NCBI GenBank assembly: GCA_001600495.1
Contig: BCKE01000021.1
Span: 339,779 to 403,778 of the forward strand
DNA length: 64,000 nucleotides
From: Pilasporangium apinafurcum
Lineage: Eukaryota > Oomycota > Peronosporomycetes > Pythiales > Pythiaceae
Reading direction: 5' to 3'
Under the pieces are notes generated by a model. It made no database searches. It was not told the DNA's origin and saw only the letters and a program-made list of their open reading frames with translations. The translations under genes were made by a program, and so were the position numbers. Positions 54,291 to 63,665 of this stretch are shown here, in pieces (the first letter of the stretch is position 1; the number at the start of each line of letters is the position of its first letter).

Positions 54291-54872
54291 CTAACAACCA
54301 CCGCCGCAGCAGCCGCCGCCCACTATAAATTGACAAAGATTCATCAGGCACACCTTCTGAGCAACTATTATATCAACACATGACTACTACTTACTTGGCT
54401 GATTGATCGTGGCTTGGTGATTAATTCTTCCCATCGGTCGACGTGGTCCGACGTTACCGCGTGGTCCATTGCCGCGTCCAGAAGAAGATGAGGACGACGA
54501 ACTGCTGCCAGCATTTCCAGAACTTCTCAATGTCGCTGGGTCCTAAACGAAGACATGTATACGCATACACAATACACACTATCAGGGTCATATTTAGATG
54601 AATGTCATAGTATGGATGTCTGTATATTTATACCGAGAATAGGGACGACGCGCTGGTTTTTTGGACAAATACATCGTCACAAGGTAGATCACGAAGAGAC
54701 ACAGGGATACAGTCAGTTCATTTCTGCGTTTCGCCACTGCTCATACCATTACTATGACAACGTACAACATTCCCACGAAGTTCACGATTCCCCAAAACAA
54801 ATCTGAGACAATGGATATCCGCCAAGGCGAGCGCTTGGCCACCACATCCCCGCTACCACTTACATACGTCAT
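54291..54872 (-). CDS. Selenoprotein K homologue, cysteine form
   Basis: Exons 54747..54872, 54395..54542 and 54291..54322 give 101 aa. The N-terminus MTYVSGSGDVVAKRSPWRIS and the helix SDLFWGIVNFVGMLYVVIVM match SELENOK, an ER membrane protein with one membrane segment. Then comes a Ser/Gly-rich part and the signature GPRRPMGRINH. The last 32-nt exon (GTAAGT donor, TTTATAG acceptor) adds QPMGGGCCGGGC and a TAG stop, aligning with the animal end that carries selenocysteine. Here the position is cysteine and no in-frame TGA exists. Family role: ER-associated degradation, Ca2+ handling and a partner of palmitoyltransferase DHHC6. An alternative tiny exon between exons 1 and 2 is possible. It is divergent from bL27m. 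Confidence 0.82.
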
Positions 54873-54939
54873 GCTGTGTTTGCTTCTTGTTTGTTGAGCG
54901 CTTTTATTTTTGATCTTCCTCGCATGCTCCAATCTCAAC

Positions 54940-54994
54940 CGGTATACCGATATGTAAACGGTATAAAATGTAACTTGGTTACTTTAAAGTAACC
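54940..54994. promoter_or_regulatory. Palindromic elements in the SELENOK-bL27m divergent promoter
   Basis: Two perfect palindromes lie in the 182 nt between the two starts: CGGTATACCG at 54940..54949 and the 18-nt GGTTACTTTAAAGTAACC at 54977..54994. The second is flanked by further GTAAC/GTTAC half-sites. They could be binding sites for dimeric factors. Confidence 0.45.
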
Positions 54995-55054
54995 TGGTTA
55001 CGTTTTGCCGTGCTTTTGTGGACCAGCAACTCCAATTGTAAGAGCGTTGCAGCG

Positions 55055-55587
55055 ATGGCGATGGCAATGGGCATGGCGCGCGTCTTCGGACACAGCGTCG
55101 CTTCCTCTGGACGTGTTCTCGGACGGTCTGCTTTGATCACAGATGTGCGCACTGCCAATGGTACTGGAATGCCAGAATCGATGTACACGATTTCTCGTCG
55201 TTGGGCGACCAAGAAAGCTGGTGGCTCCACGAAAAACGGCCGTGATTCCGAATCGAAGCGCTTGGGTGTGAAGAAATTTGGAGGGTAGATACTTTTCTGC
55301 TTGTTTGTCTGCGTGATGAAAGGTTGATTGAGACAAGTAGACTTAGTGTGCTTTCGATTTGATGCATTTTTTTCGATAGACAAAGCGTTGTAGCGGGTAA
55401 TATCATCATCCGTCAACGCGGCACCAAGTACCACCCAGGCCGTGGTGTTGGTATCGGCAAGGACCACACGATCTTCGCGACTAAGGATGGTTTTGTGCGT
55501 TTCTGGTACAATGTACCGAAGAAGCGCCAGGAAGTGTCGGTGAAGCCCACTCGTGAACCACTGCGTGTGACCCAGAGCAGTGCATAA
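55055..55587 (+). CDS. Mitochondrial large ribosomal subunit protein bL27m
   Basis: Exons 55055..55284 and 55380..55587 give 145 aa. The intron splits the glycine of KKFGGQSVV. Residues 1-50 form a basic, hydroxylated mitochondrial presequence ([19 protein letters not shown]). The mature part has the bacterial L27 signature [21 protein letters not shown] and [19 protein letters not shown], then [14 protein letters not shown]. Role: lies near the peptidyl-transferase centre of the mitochondrial ribosome. I prefer the start at 55055 to the in-frame one upstream because the presequence is then of normal length. Confidence 0.95.
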
Positions 55588-56169
55588 AGGAGGAGGTGAA
55601 GAAGAAAGCCGAACAGATGAAATATGACATGTTGTTAGAAATTTTTCTCTTGGCTGATGAGATATTGTCTCCTTTGCTGGCCTTTACGTTGTGCTGTCGG
55701 CGTGGATGCGTAGTCTCAAGCACCAGATTCTCGATCCTCTATACAGCTGACTAGCCTTTCATGCTTATGACTTCTATCTGCTCTTGACCAGGAATTTTCT
55801 CGTTTCAGGTACGATTGCTTGTTCAGTTCCCTTCGTTGCTTTAAGTTTGGTTAAAATCAAAGGATTCAACCAAGGAAAATCAGTCGGACTTGGCAATTGA
55901 TTGATAAGACCATTCAAGGAGTCGTGCATGGAGCGAAGAAACTGATATGCATCGTGCACACTACTGGCACTCCCATGAATCTACTAGTGCAAAACGCATT
56001 ATCTTGCTTGCGCTTTAGCAAGAAGCATGCATAGCATTTTTTTTATAGTGACATCAACGACTCTTTGGGTAGCCGCGATCTTTTTGAGCAGTGCAGTGAC
56101 GCTTCATGATGCTCACCCCGCATTTCATCATCTACCAAATTAACCCAAGACAAGAGCAAGGGCAACAAG
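55588..56169. other. Intergenic, nothing recognised
   Basis: A 3' flank and upstream region. A short open frame on the minus strand at 55774-55959 has no recognisable family. Confidence 0.45.
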
Positions 56170-56715
56170 ATGACCACAGCAGAAATAGAAGCCACTCCAT
56201 TTGATGATATTAATGAGGTGGATTCCGCGCGTTTGATCCTTGCCGATCAGCTATATCCATTTGCACCAGTAGATCCAGACGATGATCGAATACTGACCAA
56301 CATGCAGAAATACCCAGACGAGCCACCACTTGACCCAAATCAACCATCTTCACGAGTGCTCGTAGCTGAGCAGAAATACCCCGACGAGCCCCCTCTGCCC
56401 CCAAAGTCTACTGAGCCATCCACTGTGGTATTGAGCATGCAAAAACACCCACATGGGGTTTCTACGGATCCCAAAGATGGCAGAGGACGGTTGCTTGTGG
56501 CTGAAGACACCTACAATGTATCGCCTCGACAGCTTCTTCGCACTGGTGATGATGGAATCATAAAGTTCCATCGGAGTGGGATATCACCTGAACATATTGC
56601 CATGGGTAGCGCTTTCCTTTTTGTTGTAATTGGACTAATCATACGTCGCTTCCGGAACCCAATCAAGAAGAAAGATAATTACGTGGAGGAAGATGCCTAT
56701 GTCCTTTTTCATTAG
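56170..56715 (+). CDS. Small tail-anchored protein with KYPDEPP repeats
   Basis: An intronless 181-aa frame. It contains four related blocks of about 30 residues: LILADQLYPFAPVDP, ILTNMQKYPDEPPLDP, VLVAEQKYPDEPPLPP, VVLSMQKHPHGVSTDP, and a fifth weaker one (LLVAEDTYNVSPRQ). A single membrane helix near residues 140-160 (IAMGSAFLFVVIGLIIRRF) is followed by a lysine-rich cytosolic end. There is no signal peptide. I do not recognise the family. The repeats, acidic and proline-rich, may bind a partner. It could be tail-anchored or a type III membrane protein. Confidence 0.6.
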   Translation: MTTAEIEATPFDDINEVDSARLILADQLYPFAPVDPDDDRILTNMQKYPDEPPLDPNQPSSRVLVAEQKYPDEPPLPPKSTEPSTVVLSMQKHPHGVSTDPKDGRGRLLVAEDTYNVSPRQLLRTGDDGIIKFHRSGISPEHIAMGSAFLFVVIGLIIRRFRNPIKKKDNYVEEDAYVLFH

Positions 56716-56786
56716 TGGTTGTATATTTCGAATGCCTCTGTTTCCAATATATGGATTCTCCTTTATATTTTGCTCCTGCTGTTCAT

Positions 56787-57068
56787 TCATGTGGATGATT
56801 GATTTTCGTTTGGATTGTTGTAGATCTGGACCCAATTCAACACCGAACACATGTCGGTCTTGTGTGTCTTGCTTGTCTTTGTTAGCACGTTTTGTCCACT
56901 TCGACGATCATTTTCGCCGTAGTTCTGGTGCGTTTGCGAGATCTGAAAGTTTAGCTGATCGTGAATACATTCACTGTGGACGGAATTGGTTGCTAGTAGT
57001 AAGAATGAAATAAGCAGCAACACATACAGTGCGTATCGCCGCACACGTCTGTTCAGGATCCTCTTCAT
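56787..57068 (-). CDS. Possible small secreted or membrane-anchored protein (weak)
   Basis: A 93-aa frame starting MKRILNRRVRRYALYV, with a hydrophobic segment (LLLISFLLLATNSVHSE) that reads as a signal peptide or anchor with a plausible cleavage after VHS. The remainder is polar. It overlaps the likely 3' UTR of the upstream plus-strand gene and has no recognised homologue, so it may be a chance frame. Confidence 0.22.
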   Translation of the reverse strand: MKRILNRRVRRYALYVLLLISFLLLATNSVHSECIHDQLNFQISQTHQNYGENDRRSGQNVLTKTSKTHKTDMCSVLNWVQIYNNPNENQSST

Positions 57069-57142
57069 TGTAAGTAGGTACATTCGACTGTATGTTGGGA
57101 TAATAAAAGCAATGCGACGATTACCTGGAACAGTTGATGTAA

Positions 57143-57372
57143 ATGAAAAAAATGGAGCAAGATATTGCATTTATTCAACTACAGACGCGACGACGGCACC
57201 ATGTAACCGTTGAGTCGATAAAACTTTCCCGGATGTTACTACGTAGTATGAGCGAGCAAACAATAATCCATTGCCTGAACTCGTCCGAGGAATTCTCCTG
57301 TGGTGGAGGATTTACGGTGGAGACATTGCTCATTTGGCTGGAAAACACAGAAACGAACGACAGATGGTATGT
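57143..57372 (+). pseudogene. Isolated first-exon fragment of the C1q/TNF-like family
   Basis: The frame reads NSSEEFSCGGGFTVETLLIWLENTETNDRW, then GTATGTAGC, a donor-like site after TG. It matches the end of exon 1 of the intact copies (KLRIWLENRKSKLQW / LSISLENRKNKKQW with the donor splitting the Trp codon). No downstream exons 2 or 3 were found before the next gene. It is a solo duplicated exon, or an extremely decayed gene. Confidence 0.45.
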
Positions 57373-57919
57373 AGCGCTAATCATTATGACTCAAAGCGTT
57401 GAATTTAGCATTGTTTATATTAATTCTATGTGAATGAATTGGCGCATTGATGACTGAAACGAGCACAAATTCATTAAAAGCAATACTGGCAACATCGTCA
57501 TGGAGTAACGACAGTTAGATCATCCAATGGGTGTTTTGCTTTGTGCCAGAAGACCCAATGCCAATCTGTACAAGACTCAATAGTATGGCATCGAACTCGG
57601 CATTTATTTACATCGAGTACAGGTGAGTGAAGCAATGGATGAATGGATCAAACAAATTTTTTGCTCGAGACGTGCGAGTAACCGCCCTATTGGCACTTTA
57701 TTCGCCTGCTAGATGGACAGGAGTGCAGACAAGCTTGCAGAGTTTGCTTTCAGATACCAATTCGACAATGAACTACTCATACGCTCAAACTTGATCCATT
57801 GATGATCATCAGCAATAAACTGCCTTCTCACTGTACTTAACTGCAAAATTTTATAAAAAATTATCCTCTTATATTAGATTGTATCAGATAAAAAAATTAA
57901 TATTCGTTTTCAGAGGCAA
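57373..57919. other. Intergenic, nothing recognised
   Basis: Region before the glycosyltransferase gene. A TTTTCAG directly before 57912 could be the acceptor of a 5' UTR intron. Confidence 0.35.
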
Positions 57920-59623
57920 ATGCTTTCAGAATTGCGCTCTCTACACCCAGAACCCAAAATGGAGTGGAGCGACGAGAAGCAGAAGAACTGCTGGGATGTG
58001 TATGGCAGCAACTGGCCAGCGCACCTACTGCCGCGTTCGCTGTATCAGAAGCTCGTCACCCTAGTATCCATTGGTCTTTTGGTATTGCTGATTGAGAGCC
58101 GGTCGTCGGATTTCGTCGGCATCGAACCGAATGACCAGGATCTCCAATTCTATCCAGAGGAGTTGCTCACGTCCGACATGGCCGACGAAATCGATACAAA
58201 GGAATTACTGCATCTAAGCTTGCTGCATGAAGCCTGTATGCAGTATAAAGACAGTGTCATTCCGTGGACGTATGGATTGCATGGTAAAGTTGCAAGCCCG
58301 GATGATACGATCATTGATGGGGATGATCCGAATCTGCTGGAAAAGATACGCCAATGTCCTGATATTGATATTTTCCTACCAAGAGGCATTCGAGGCGATG
58401 GATATTGCGAAGATGCCATGGGATATACAAAATGTAAGTCATTTGGTGACTATATACATGAACAATTTCTTTTTTCTAAATTTTTCTGGTGAATGTGTGT
58501 AGATTTACAGTCGCGCGTGTTGCCTTTATGGGCCGTGACGATGCAATATGAGGACAAGAAGACCGGTGAAAAATTTACGTATCATGACTTGTGTCCGAAA
58601 ACGCCGATGATTTTCATGAACCACTACTGGGATGGGATTACAGATTTGCCGGAATGGCCAAAAAACAAACTAGTCTATTTAATGCCCAATATCGAAATGT
58701 TTGAACTCGAAGCGAAGGATTATTGGCGGGTCGATGTCGTACTTTGCAAGACTGCGATATGTGCGCGGCGTGTGAACATGTGGTATCTGCAGGAAGGAAA
58801 TCCACGAAACACTCGAGTAATATACACGCGCCATACATCATCGGATGTCGCAACATACGCGAAAAACCAACTTGGATCTGGTGGATATAGTCCCAAGAAC
58901 TTTTCGAAAATGGAGTTTATTCATACAGCTGGCAAAAGGTGAGCGGCAAACAATGATGATGTACGCTGTATGTTCATGGTGTTGTGTTAACATGAGTGCT
59001 TTCTGCATTATAGTGTGGAGAAAGGAACAAAGGGCGTGCTCGACTGTTGGCTTTCTCGTCCAGATTTTCCTCCGTTAAGTGTGTTTATCGATCGAGATAG
59101 CTACAATGCCAACATACGTGAGGAATACGGAGTACTACTGAAGCAAGCAACTGATCGTATCAATATGAACATCGGCCGTGTTGAAGCCAACGTTTTCGGG
59201 AAAATGATCGCCGAAGCTGCGTTCATCTTGTGCACGAGTGTGCAAGAAGGATATGGCCATTACATTAACCAAGCACGAGCAAATGGAGCGGTAATAATCT
59301 CTACGAATCTGCCACCAATGAACGAACTGCTTTCTAAAGAATCGGCGGTGTTACTACCTCCACGACGCTGGACTATCCAGAAACAGCTCCTCGGTGGAAG
59401 ATACGACGGCGAGCACGGATTGAAAGATGTGAAAGGGCTGAGTTCAGTCATTACCGGGCCAGATATCTGTGATGCAGTCGAAAAAGTTTTGACTATGACC
59501 GAGGAACAACGCGAAGCGATGGCTGCACGAGCCCGGAAGCAATATCTGGTTGATACCCGTTTTTTTGCGGCGAAAATGAAGGAGCTTCGTGCGTTTACGC
59601 AAAGCGAAACACGGTTACAGTGA
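57920..59623 (+). CDS. Type II membrane glycosyltransferase-like protein (GT-B fold, GT4-like)
   Basis: Exons 57920..58433, 58503..58938 and 59014..59623 give 519 aa; a second in-frame start is at 57959. A short cytosolic N-terminus is followed by a membrane helix (LYQKLVTLVSIGLLVLLIES), giving type II topology. The middle part has DIFLPRGIRGDGYCED and VYLMPNIEMFE. The C-terminal third looks like the nucleotide-sugar half of a GT-B fold: VLDCWLSRPDFPPLSVFI, then CTSVQEGYGHYINQARANGAVIISTNLPPMNELL, where the conserved glutamate and the G-x-G context match GT4-type enzymes. Possible role: Golgi glycan synthesis. Donor and acceptor are unknown. Confidence 0.75.
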
Positions 59624-59997
59624 ACGAAAGTGCTGTGAATCAGATTGAAGTCGTTAAAATGTTTGATGTCGTTCGTTGTACAGTATGCTCTTCACGAGAA
59701 AATTTTTAGATAAAGCATTAACAGAGCGATTTTGCAAACGATACTGCGCTAGCATCTTCATTCGTTCAACAGTCGAAAGACATGACCAAGTATGTATCCT
59801 CTGTTAAAGTTAGATATTTGGTATTCATCCTGAAGCCATTAGAGAGTGGAATCTTCAAGGACCGGTTAACACCAGAGCTATCTCAAGCACAGAACGCGGC
59901 TGTATGATCTTGAATCAGTTGTCAGCCTTCCAGTGCTGAAAGAATTTCAGCAGACAGACTCCATTTGAATGTGCGCAATCGATCTTGAAGTATGTAG

Positions 59998-60222
59998 CTT
60001 CATCACCCTGTACAACTCTCATGGCATGACGTTAAGCATGAGAGAATCAACTACGCGATGAAGCACCAGAAAGTCTTTGACTATTCTCACTGCAATTTCG
60101 TCCTTGATAGAGATATCAACGCTGTTAGAAATATATTTCTCAAGAATGAACGCTTACTTATCGAGTCCAGATGTCGGAGATGGCCACTCCATGATTGTCA
60201 AGTCTTAATTAGCTTTTGCTAG
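59998..60222 (+). pseudogene. Fanzor/TnpB-like relic (C-terminal zinc ribbon and RuvC-III)
   Basis: A 74-codon frame reads ...HQKVFDYSHCNFVLDRDINAVRNIFLKNERLL and stops at 60220. The DRDINAVRNIF segment is the RuvC-III motif of TnpB/Fanzor nucleases (usual form DRDxNGARNI). The second CxxC of the zinc ribbon has lost its first cysteine (DYSHC). The frame is closed upstream by a stop at 59995. It is a decayed 3' end, unlike the intact motif at 63666..64000. Confidence 0.6.
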
Positions 60223-60306
60223 TCAAGTCAGACCCGAACAAAAAAGAGGAGACTCTCCCTGAGTTACCGGTATCTGTTGGTTTCTCATATGATCTCTTCG
60301 AGGTAG

Positions 60307-61249
60307 ATGACGAATATGGAACATCATGACAAAGCGCTTCGCCATGGATCTACACCTGCGGCGCGTGGGATCCTCCTCCTCACCGCAAAGCTCGTTGCAA
60401 TCTTTGGTACATCGTTAGTGGTGGCTTTGCTGCTCTGTTCGTATCTGCTTCAACAAGTACGCGACAGCGACACAAAAGCAGGGTTAGCCACATCGAAACT
60501 GGACCAACTCTCGATTCGGAGCTTCTCGTCATTAGAAGAGCTTCAGAAATCCCACGAAACTTTTCAGCACATATTTGCAGTGCAATTCCCGCTAGCGCTT
60601 CTCTGTTTTGCGTGCATCTACGTCATGAAACAGGTGCGAAATTTACGTGAGTATGGGATTTGTGAGTTTTTATCTACAAGAGGTGGATGAATAACCCCCG
60701 GCTATTGGCACTTGTTAGACGTTTGCGATCCCAGGCTCAGCACTACTTAACATCTTTGCCGGGGCAATTCTTCCATTCTCGTTGGCTTTCCCATTAGTGG
60801 CATGTTTGACTGCATGTGGTGCCTCGTTTTGCTATTTGCTGTCGCATTTCTTGGCCTCGGAAGCGATTGTTGTTGGAGTCTGTGATCGAGTTTTGCCAGG
60901 AAAGCTTGGGCAATTGCGACATCAAATCGAACAGGCCCAACAAGATGGTCGACTACTGTACATGCTGCTATTTCTGCGCGTATTTCCGTTCTCACCCAAT
61001 TGGTTCCTAAACATGGCGAGTCCATGGCTAAAGGTACCGCTGCGGTTGTTCACACCGTCAGTGTTGTTTGGCCTCATGCCGTACAATTTCATTACAGTTC
61101 ATGCAGGTGCCATGCTGTCAACGCTGAAGAGCACGAGCGACTTGCTGGATCCGCGCACGATGGGGTCACTCATTCTGATCGCGCTGGCCATGCTAGTGCC
61201 AACGCTACTTAAGAAAAGGCACAAGGCCAACGAAGCCAAAGACCGGTAG
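60307..61249 (+). CDS. TMEM41/VTT-domain membrane protein
   Basis: Exons 60307..60633 and 60719..61249 give 285 aa with a phase-0 junction. An N-terminal helix (LVAIFGTSLVVALLLCSYLL) is followed by a charged loop. The VTT (SNARE-associated, DedA-like) domain then shows KQTFAIPGSALLNIFAGAILPF across the splice, TACGASFCYLLSHFL, the conserved LRVFPFSPNWFLNMASP and LFGLMPYNFITVHAG. The tail is lysine-rich. Family role: TMEM41B/VMP1/DedA proteins are ER lipid scramblases linked to autophagosome formation. The FAIPGS and P-F-x-P-N motifs place it with TMEM41 rather than VMP1. Confidence 0.88.
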
Positions 61250-61723
61250 AACGAAGAGCACATGGATTATAAAAAAAATTAACAGCGAACTCAATTCCAT
61301 TATTATGGGCATTTGCCCGGGATTATTGTCCTTACTGGTTTAGAGTAACATCACATGTGATAAACAAGAACATACGCATTCTGCTAAGGATACGATGAGA
61401 AGCCTGGTGCATTGCGTAGGTTAATCTGAGTGAGCTGTGGCATATAGTTAAAATAAGGCGGTTCATAGAGAACTCGGCTCAGCAAACTATGTTTTGGACG
61501 TTCCAACGCAGTAGATTTACTTGATGTGCAGTTACTGGGATTGATTGCATGAAACGGAGGATAGTACGGTTTCGAGCTCTAACAAGGGTTCATTGACAAT
61601 CGAACTGCTATCCAAGCGCAGGAAGTTCTGACCTTGAGGCTCACAAGAATAGCCTTGTTCCGATGAATTGAATATAGCACTAAGCGTATTGACTAAAGGC
61701 AGCCATTCGTTAACGACTTCTCT
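61250..61723. other. Intergenic between convergent genes
   Basis: No feature was recognised. Confidence 0.45.
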
Positions 61724-63340
61724 TCATGAATCTGAAGAAGTGATAATAGTCAACTCCGGACCGATCGACAAAAACTCCCAATGCAACACGATAGAGAGCA
61801 CGTCCATAGCGTTTCGGCGCGCATCAAAATTAGTCGTATAGTCGGTCCGTCCGGTCCATTGAATTTCGGAGTACTCCTCACCTGTCACCGGATTCTTGAC
61901 ATCCAAGAGTTCGATTGCAAAAGTGAGTCCAACCCAATGAAGCTGCCTCCCTAATTCATCGTGTCTCATCGAAGGCAATTCATCTTCAAAAGTGACAGGC
62001 GTGATGGTGTGTGTACCAATCCAATACCCTGAAGCAGGCAGCTTGGGACCAGATGGGTCCGATCGATTAACTACCTCAGCGTTGGTCTCAATACGGAAGC
62101 GAAGAAAAGCAGCTCTAAATTGGTTCGGCCGGTCGGGTGCTGAATTCTGACGACCAGCCACGTAGGCATCGTTGTTGATGTACTGTAACACATCCAAGCG
62201 GTGGGTGTCTTTGTCGTACCGCTGAAAATGCCTAAGCCGCTTGTCGGATTCAAAAGTTGTGTCCATGATCTTGTGGAGGGGCAGCTTCTTGAATCGTTTG
62301 GTGCACAGAAATTCCAATTGACTTCCCATAATTCGACGGCGGACGTCCCACCCCAGTACCTGTAAATGATCTCGCAACATCTCAGATGTCGCATTCTCCA
62401 ATTGGTTTTGGATCTTGCGGATTTCACGTGTGTTTTCCAGGATTTTCTCCTTCATAAATTCTTCAGTCACGGGATGGAAGCGGAAAATCCTGGCGGCCTC
62501 TTCTTTTTCAAGTTCACGTGGTTGTGCGGCCGGATCTGTGTCATTGGAGAGCTTGTCGATGTACGGAGTCGAATCCACGACGCGGCTTAGCTCCCTTTTC
62601 CATACACCAAGGTCCTGTAGTGCTGCTTTCAGGTACATTTTCTCCGCACCCAGCCGTTTGACAAGCTCCATTGGATCTTCTCCATAGGCCCCTCGACCTA
62701 CTATTCCACTTGGCTTCTGATGCCATGTTGAGCCAACACGCTGTACCAGCGCATTGTACTCCTTCTCCAACTGTGCGACGGTTTGTTTCATGCGCTCGAG
62801 GTTCTCTCTCTCTTTTTGTCGAGTGCGGCGCATTAATTCCCGATTTTTGGCGCGCCGCATTTCCGCTGGCTCTGCAGCTGATCTATAGGAGACCTTTCTG
62901 GGGTAGCGTGATACTTTTCCTTGTGATGAGGGAACTGGAGAATGTGACAAAGACTGCAACTCACCATCATGACACTCTAACGCTCTACCGATCCCTGGGA
63001 TGGTCTCACCAACCAATGGCCGTGACGACAATAATGCGGCATCCGCATCGGCTGGACTCATTGGGACGTATTGCTCCAGCAATTCCTCCCATTCTTCACA
63101 TTGGTTTTGCGTTGTTTCATATCCATGCACCATCATGTCCATCTCTTGGGTTTCCACCGTCTTCGCCACATGGAGCTCTGATTCTGTGCTGGTAGTGCCG
63201 ACACTCGCTATCAGCGACCTTTCGAACCAGTTTGCAGCACCATCGAACGCACCGACGTCTTCCTCTTGTAGTTGAACGGATCCAACGCCATCGTCGCTTG
63301 CCATGCTTGTCATTTTCTTGCCGCTTGAAGTATAGCACAT
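61724..63340 (-). CDS. bZIP-like transcription factor with long START-like C-terminal region
   Basis: A 538-aa frame. The first Met at 63340 or one at 63313 (MTSMASDDG) could start it. Residues about 150-205 form a bZIP: basic region MRRAKNRELMRRTRQKEREN, then heptads (MKQTVAQLEKEYNALVQRV). The canonical Asn-x-x-Ala-Ala-x-x-Cys/Ser-Arg is changed to Asn-Arg-Glu-Leu-Met-Arg-Arg-Thr-Arg. Residues about 290-538 form one long domain with mixed strands (YWIGTHTITPVTFEDE, WVGLTFAIELLD, EIQWTGRTDYTT), reminiscent of the START-like region of oomycete M96/bZIP-related proteins. Non-canonical bZIPs are known as an oomycete trait. Probable nuclear regulator, perhaps ligand-sensing; the latter is speculation. 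Confidence 0.75.
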   Translation of the reverse strand: MCYTSSGKKMTSMASDDGVGSVQLQEEDVGAFDGAANWFERSLIASVGTTSTESELHVAKTVETQEMDMMVHGYETTQNQCEEWEELLEQYVPMSPADADAALLSSRPLVGETIPGIGRALECHDGELQSLSHSPVPSSQGKVSRYPRKVSYRSAAEPAEMRRAKNRELMRRTRQKERENLERMKQTVAQLEKEYNALVQRVGSTWHQKPSGIVGRGAYGEDPMELVKRLGAEKMYLKAALQDLGVWKRELSRVVDSTPYIDKLSNDTDPAAQPRELEKEEAARIFRFHPVTEEFMKEKILENTREIRKIQNQLENATSEMLRDHLQVLGWDVRRRIMGSQLEFLCTKRFKKLPLHKIMDTTFESDKRLRHFQRYDKDTHRLDVLQYINNDAYVAGRQNSAPDRPNQFRAAFLRFRIETNAEVVNRSDPSGPKLPASGYWIGTHTITPVTFEDELPSMRHDELGRQLHWVGLTFAIELLDVKNPVTGEEYSEIQWTGRTDYTTNFDARRNAMDVLSIVLHWEFLSIGPELTIITSSDS

Positions 63341-63665
63341 GCGACAGAAAAAAATTACAAAAACGGCTATTTCCTAATCACAACTCCCTTATTCGATATT
63401 TAATATTGAATATAAATTGTATATTGATTTTATTACTTCAAATCTCATATATTTATAAACATTAAAGTAAATTATAAATTATCATTTATCAAATCAAAAA
63501 GAATTGCATGAATTACGAAGCATGCAGTAACCAATACGCCTAAGGAGATCGTCATAGATGCCAAAGATACCAAAGTACCGAACACCTACTCCCTCTTGGG
63601 CCTATAACACCAGTAAAGCTGGCAGGACTCCTCGAAGAANGCGACTTCGATATTTTTTTGCTTTA
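63341..63665. other. AT-rich intergenic stretch with an undetermined base
   Basis: 63370-63520 is strongly AT-rich. One undetermined base (n) lies at about 63640. Confidence 0.5.

Noticed and set aside
54291-54322. In-frame TGA encoding selenocysteine
   Set aside because: None is present in the joined reading frame. The equivalent positions are TGC and TGT cysteine codons.
54384-54395. SELENOK-like protein ending at PSK
   Set aside because: A perfect GTAAGT donor overlaps that stop, and the next exon restores the conserved C-terminus.
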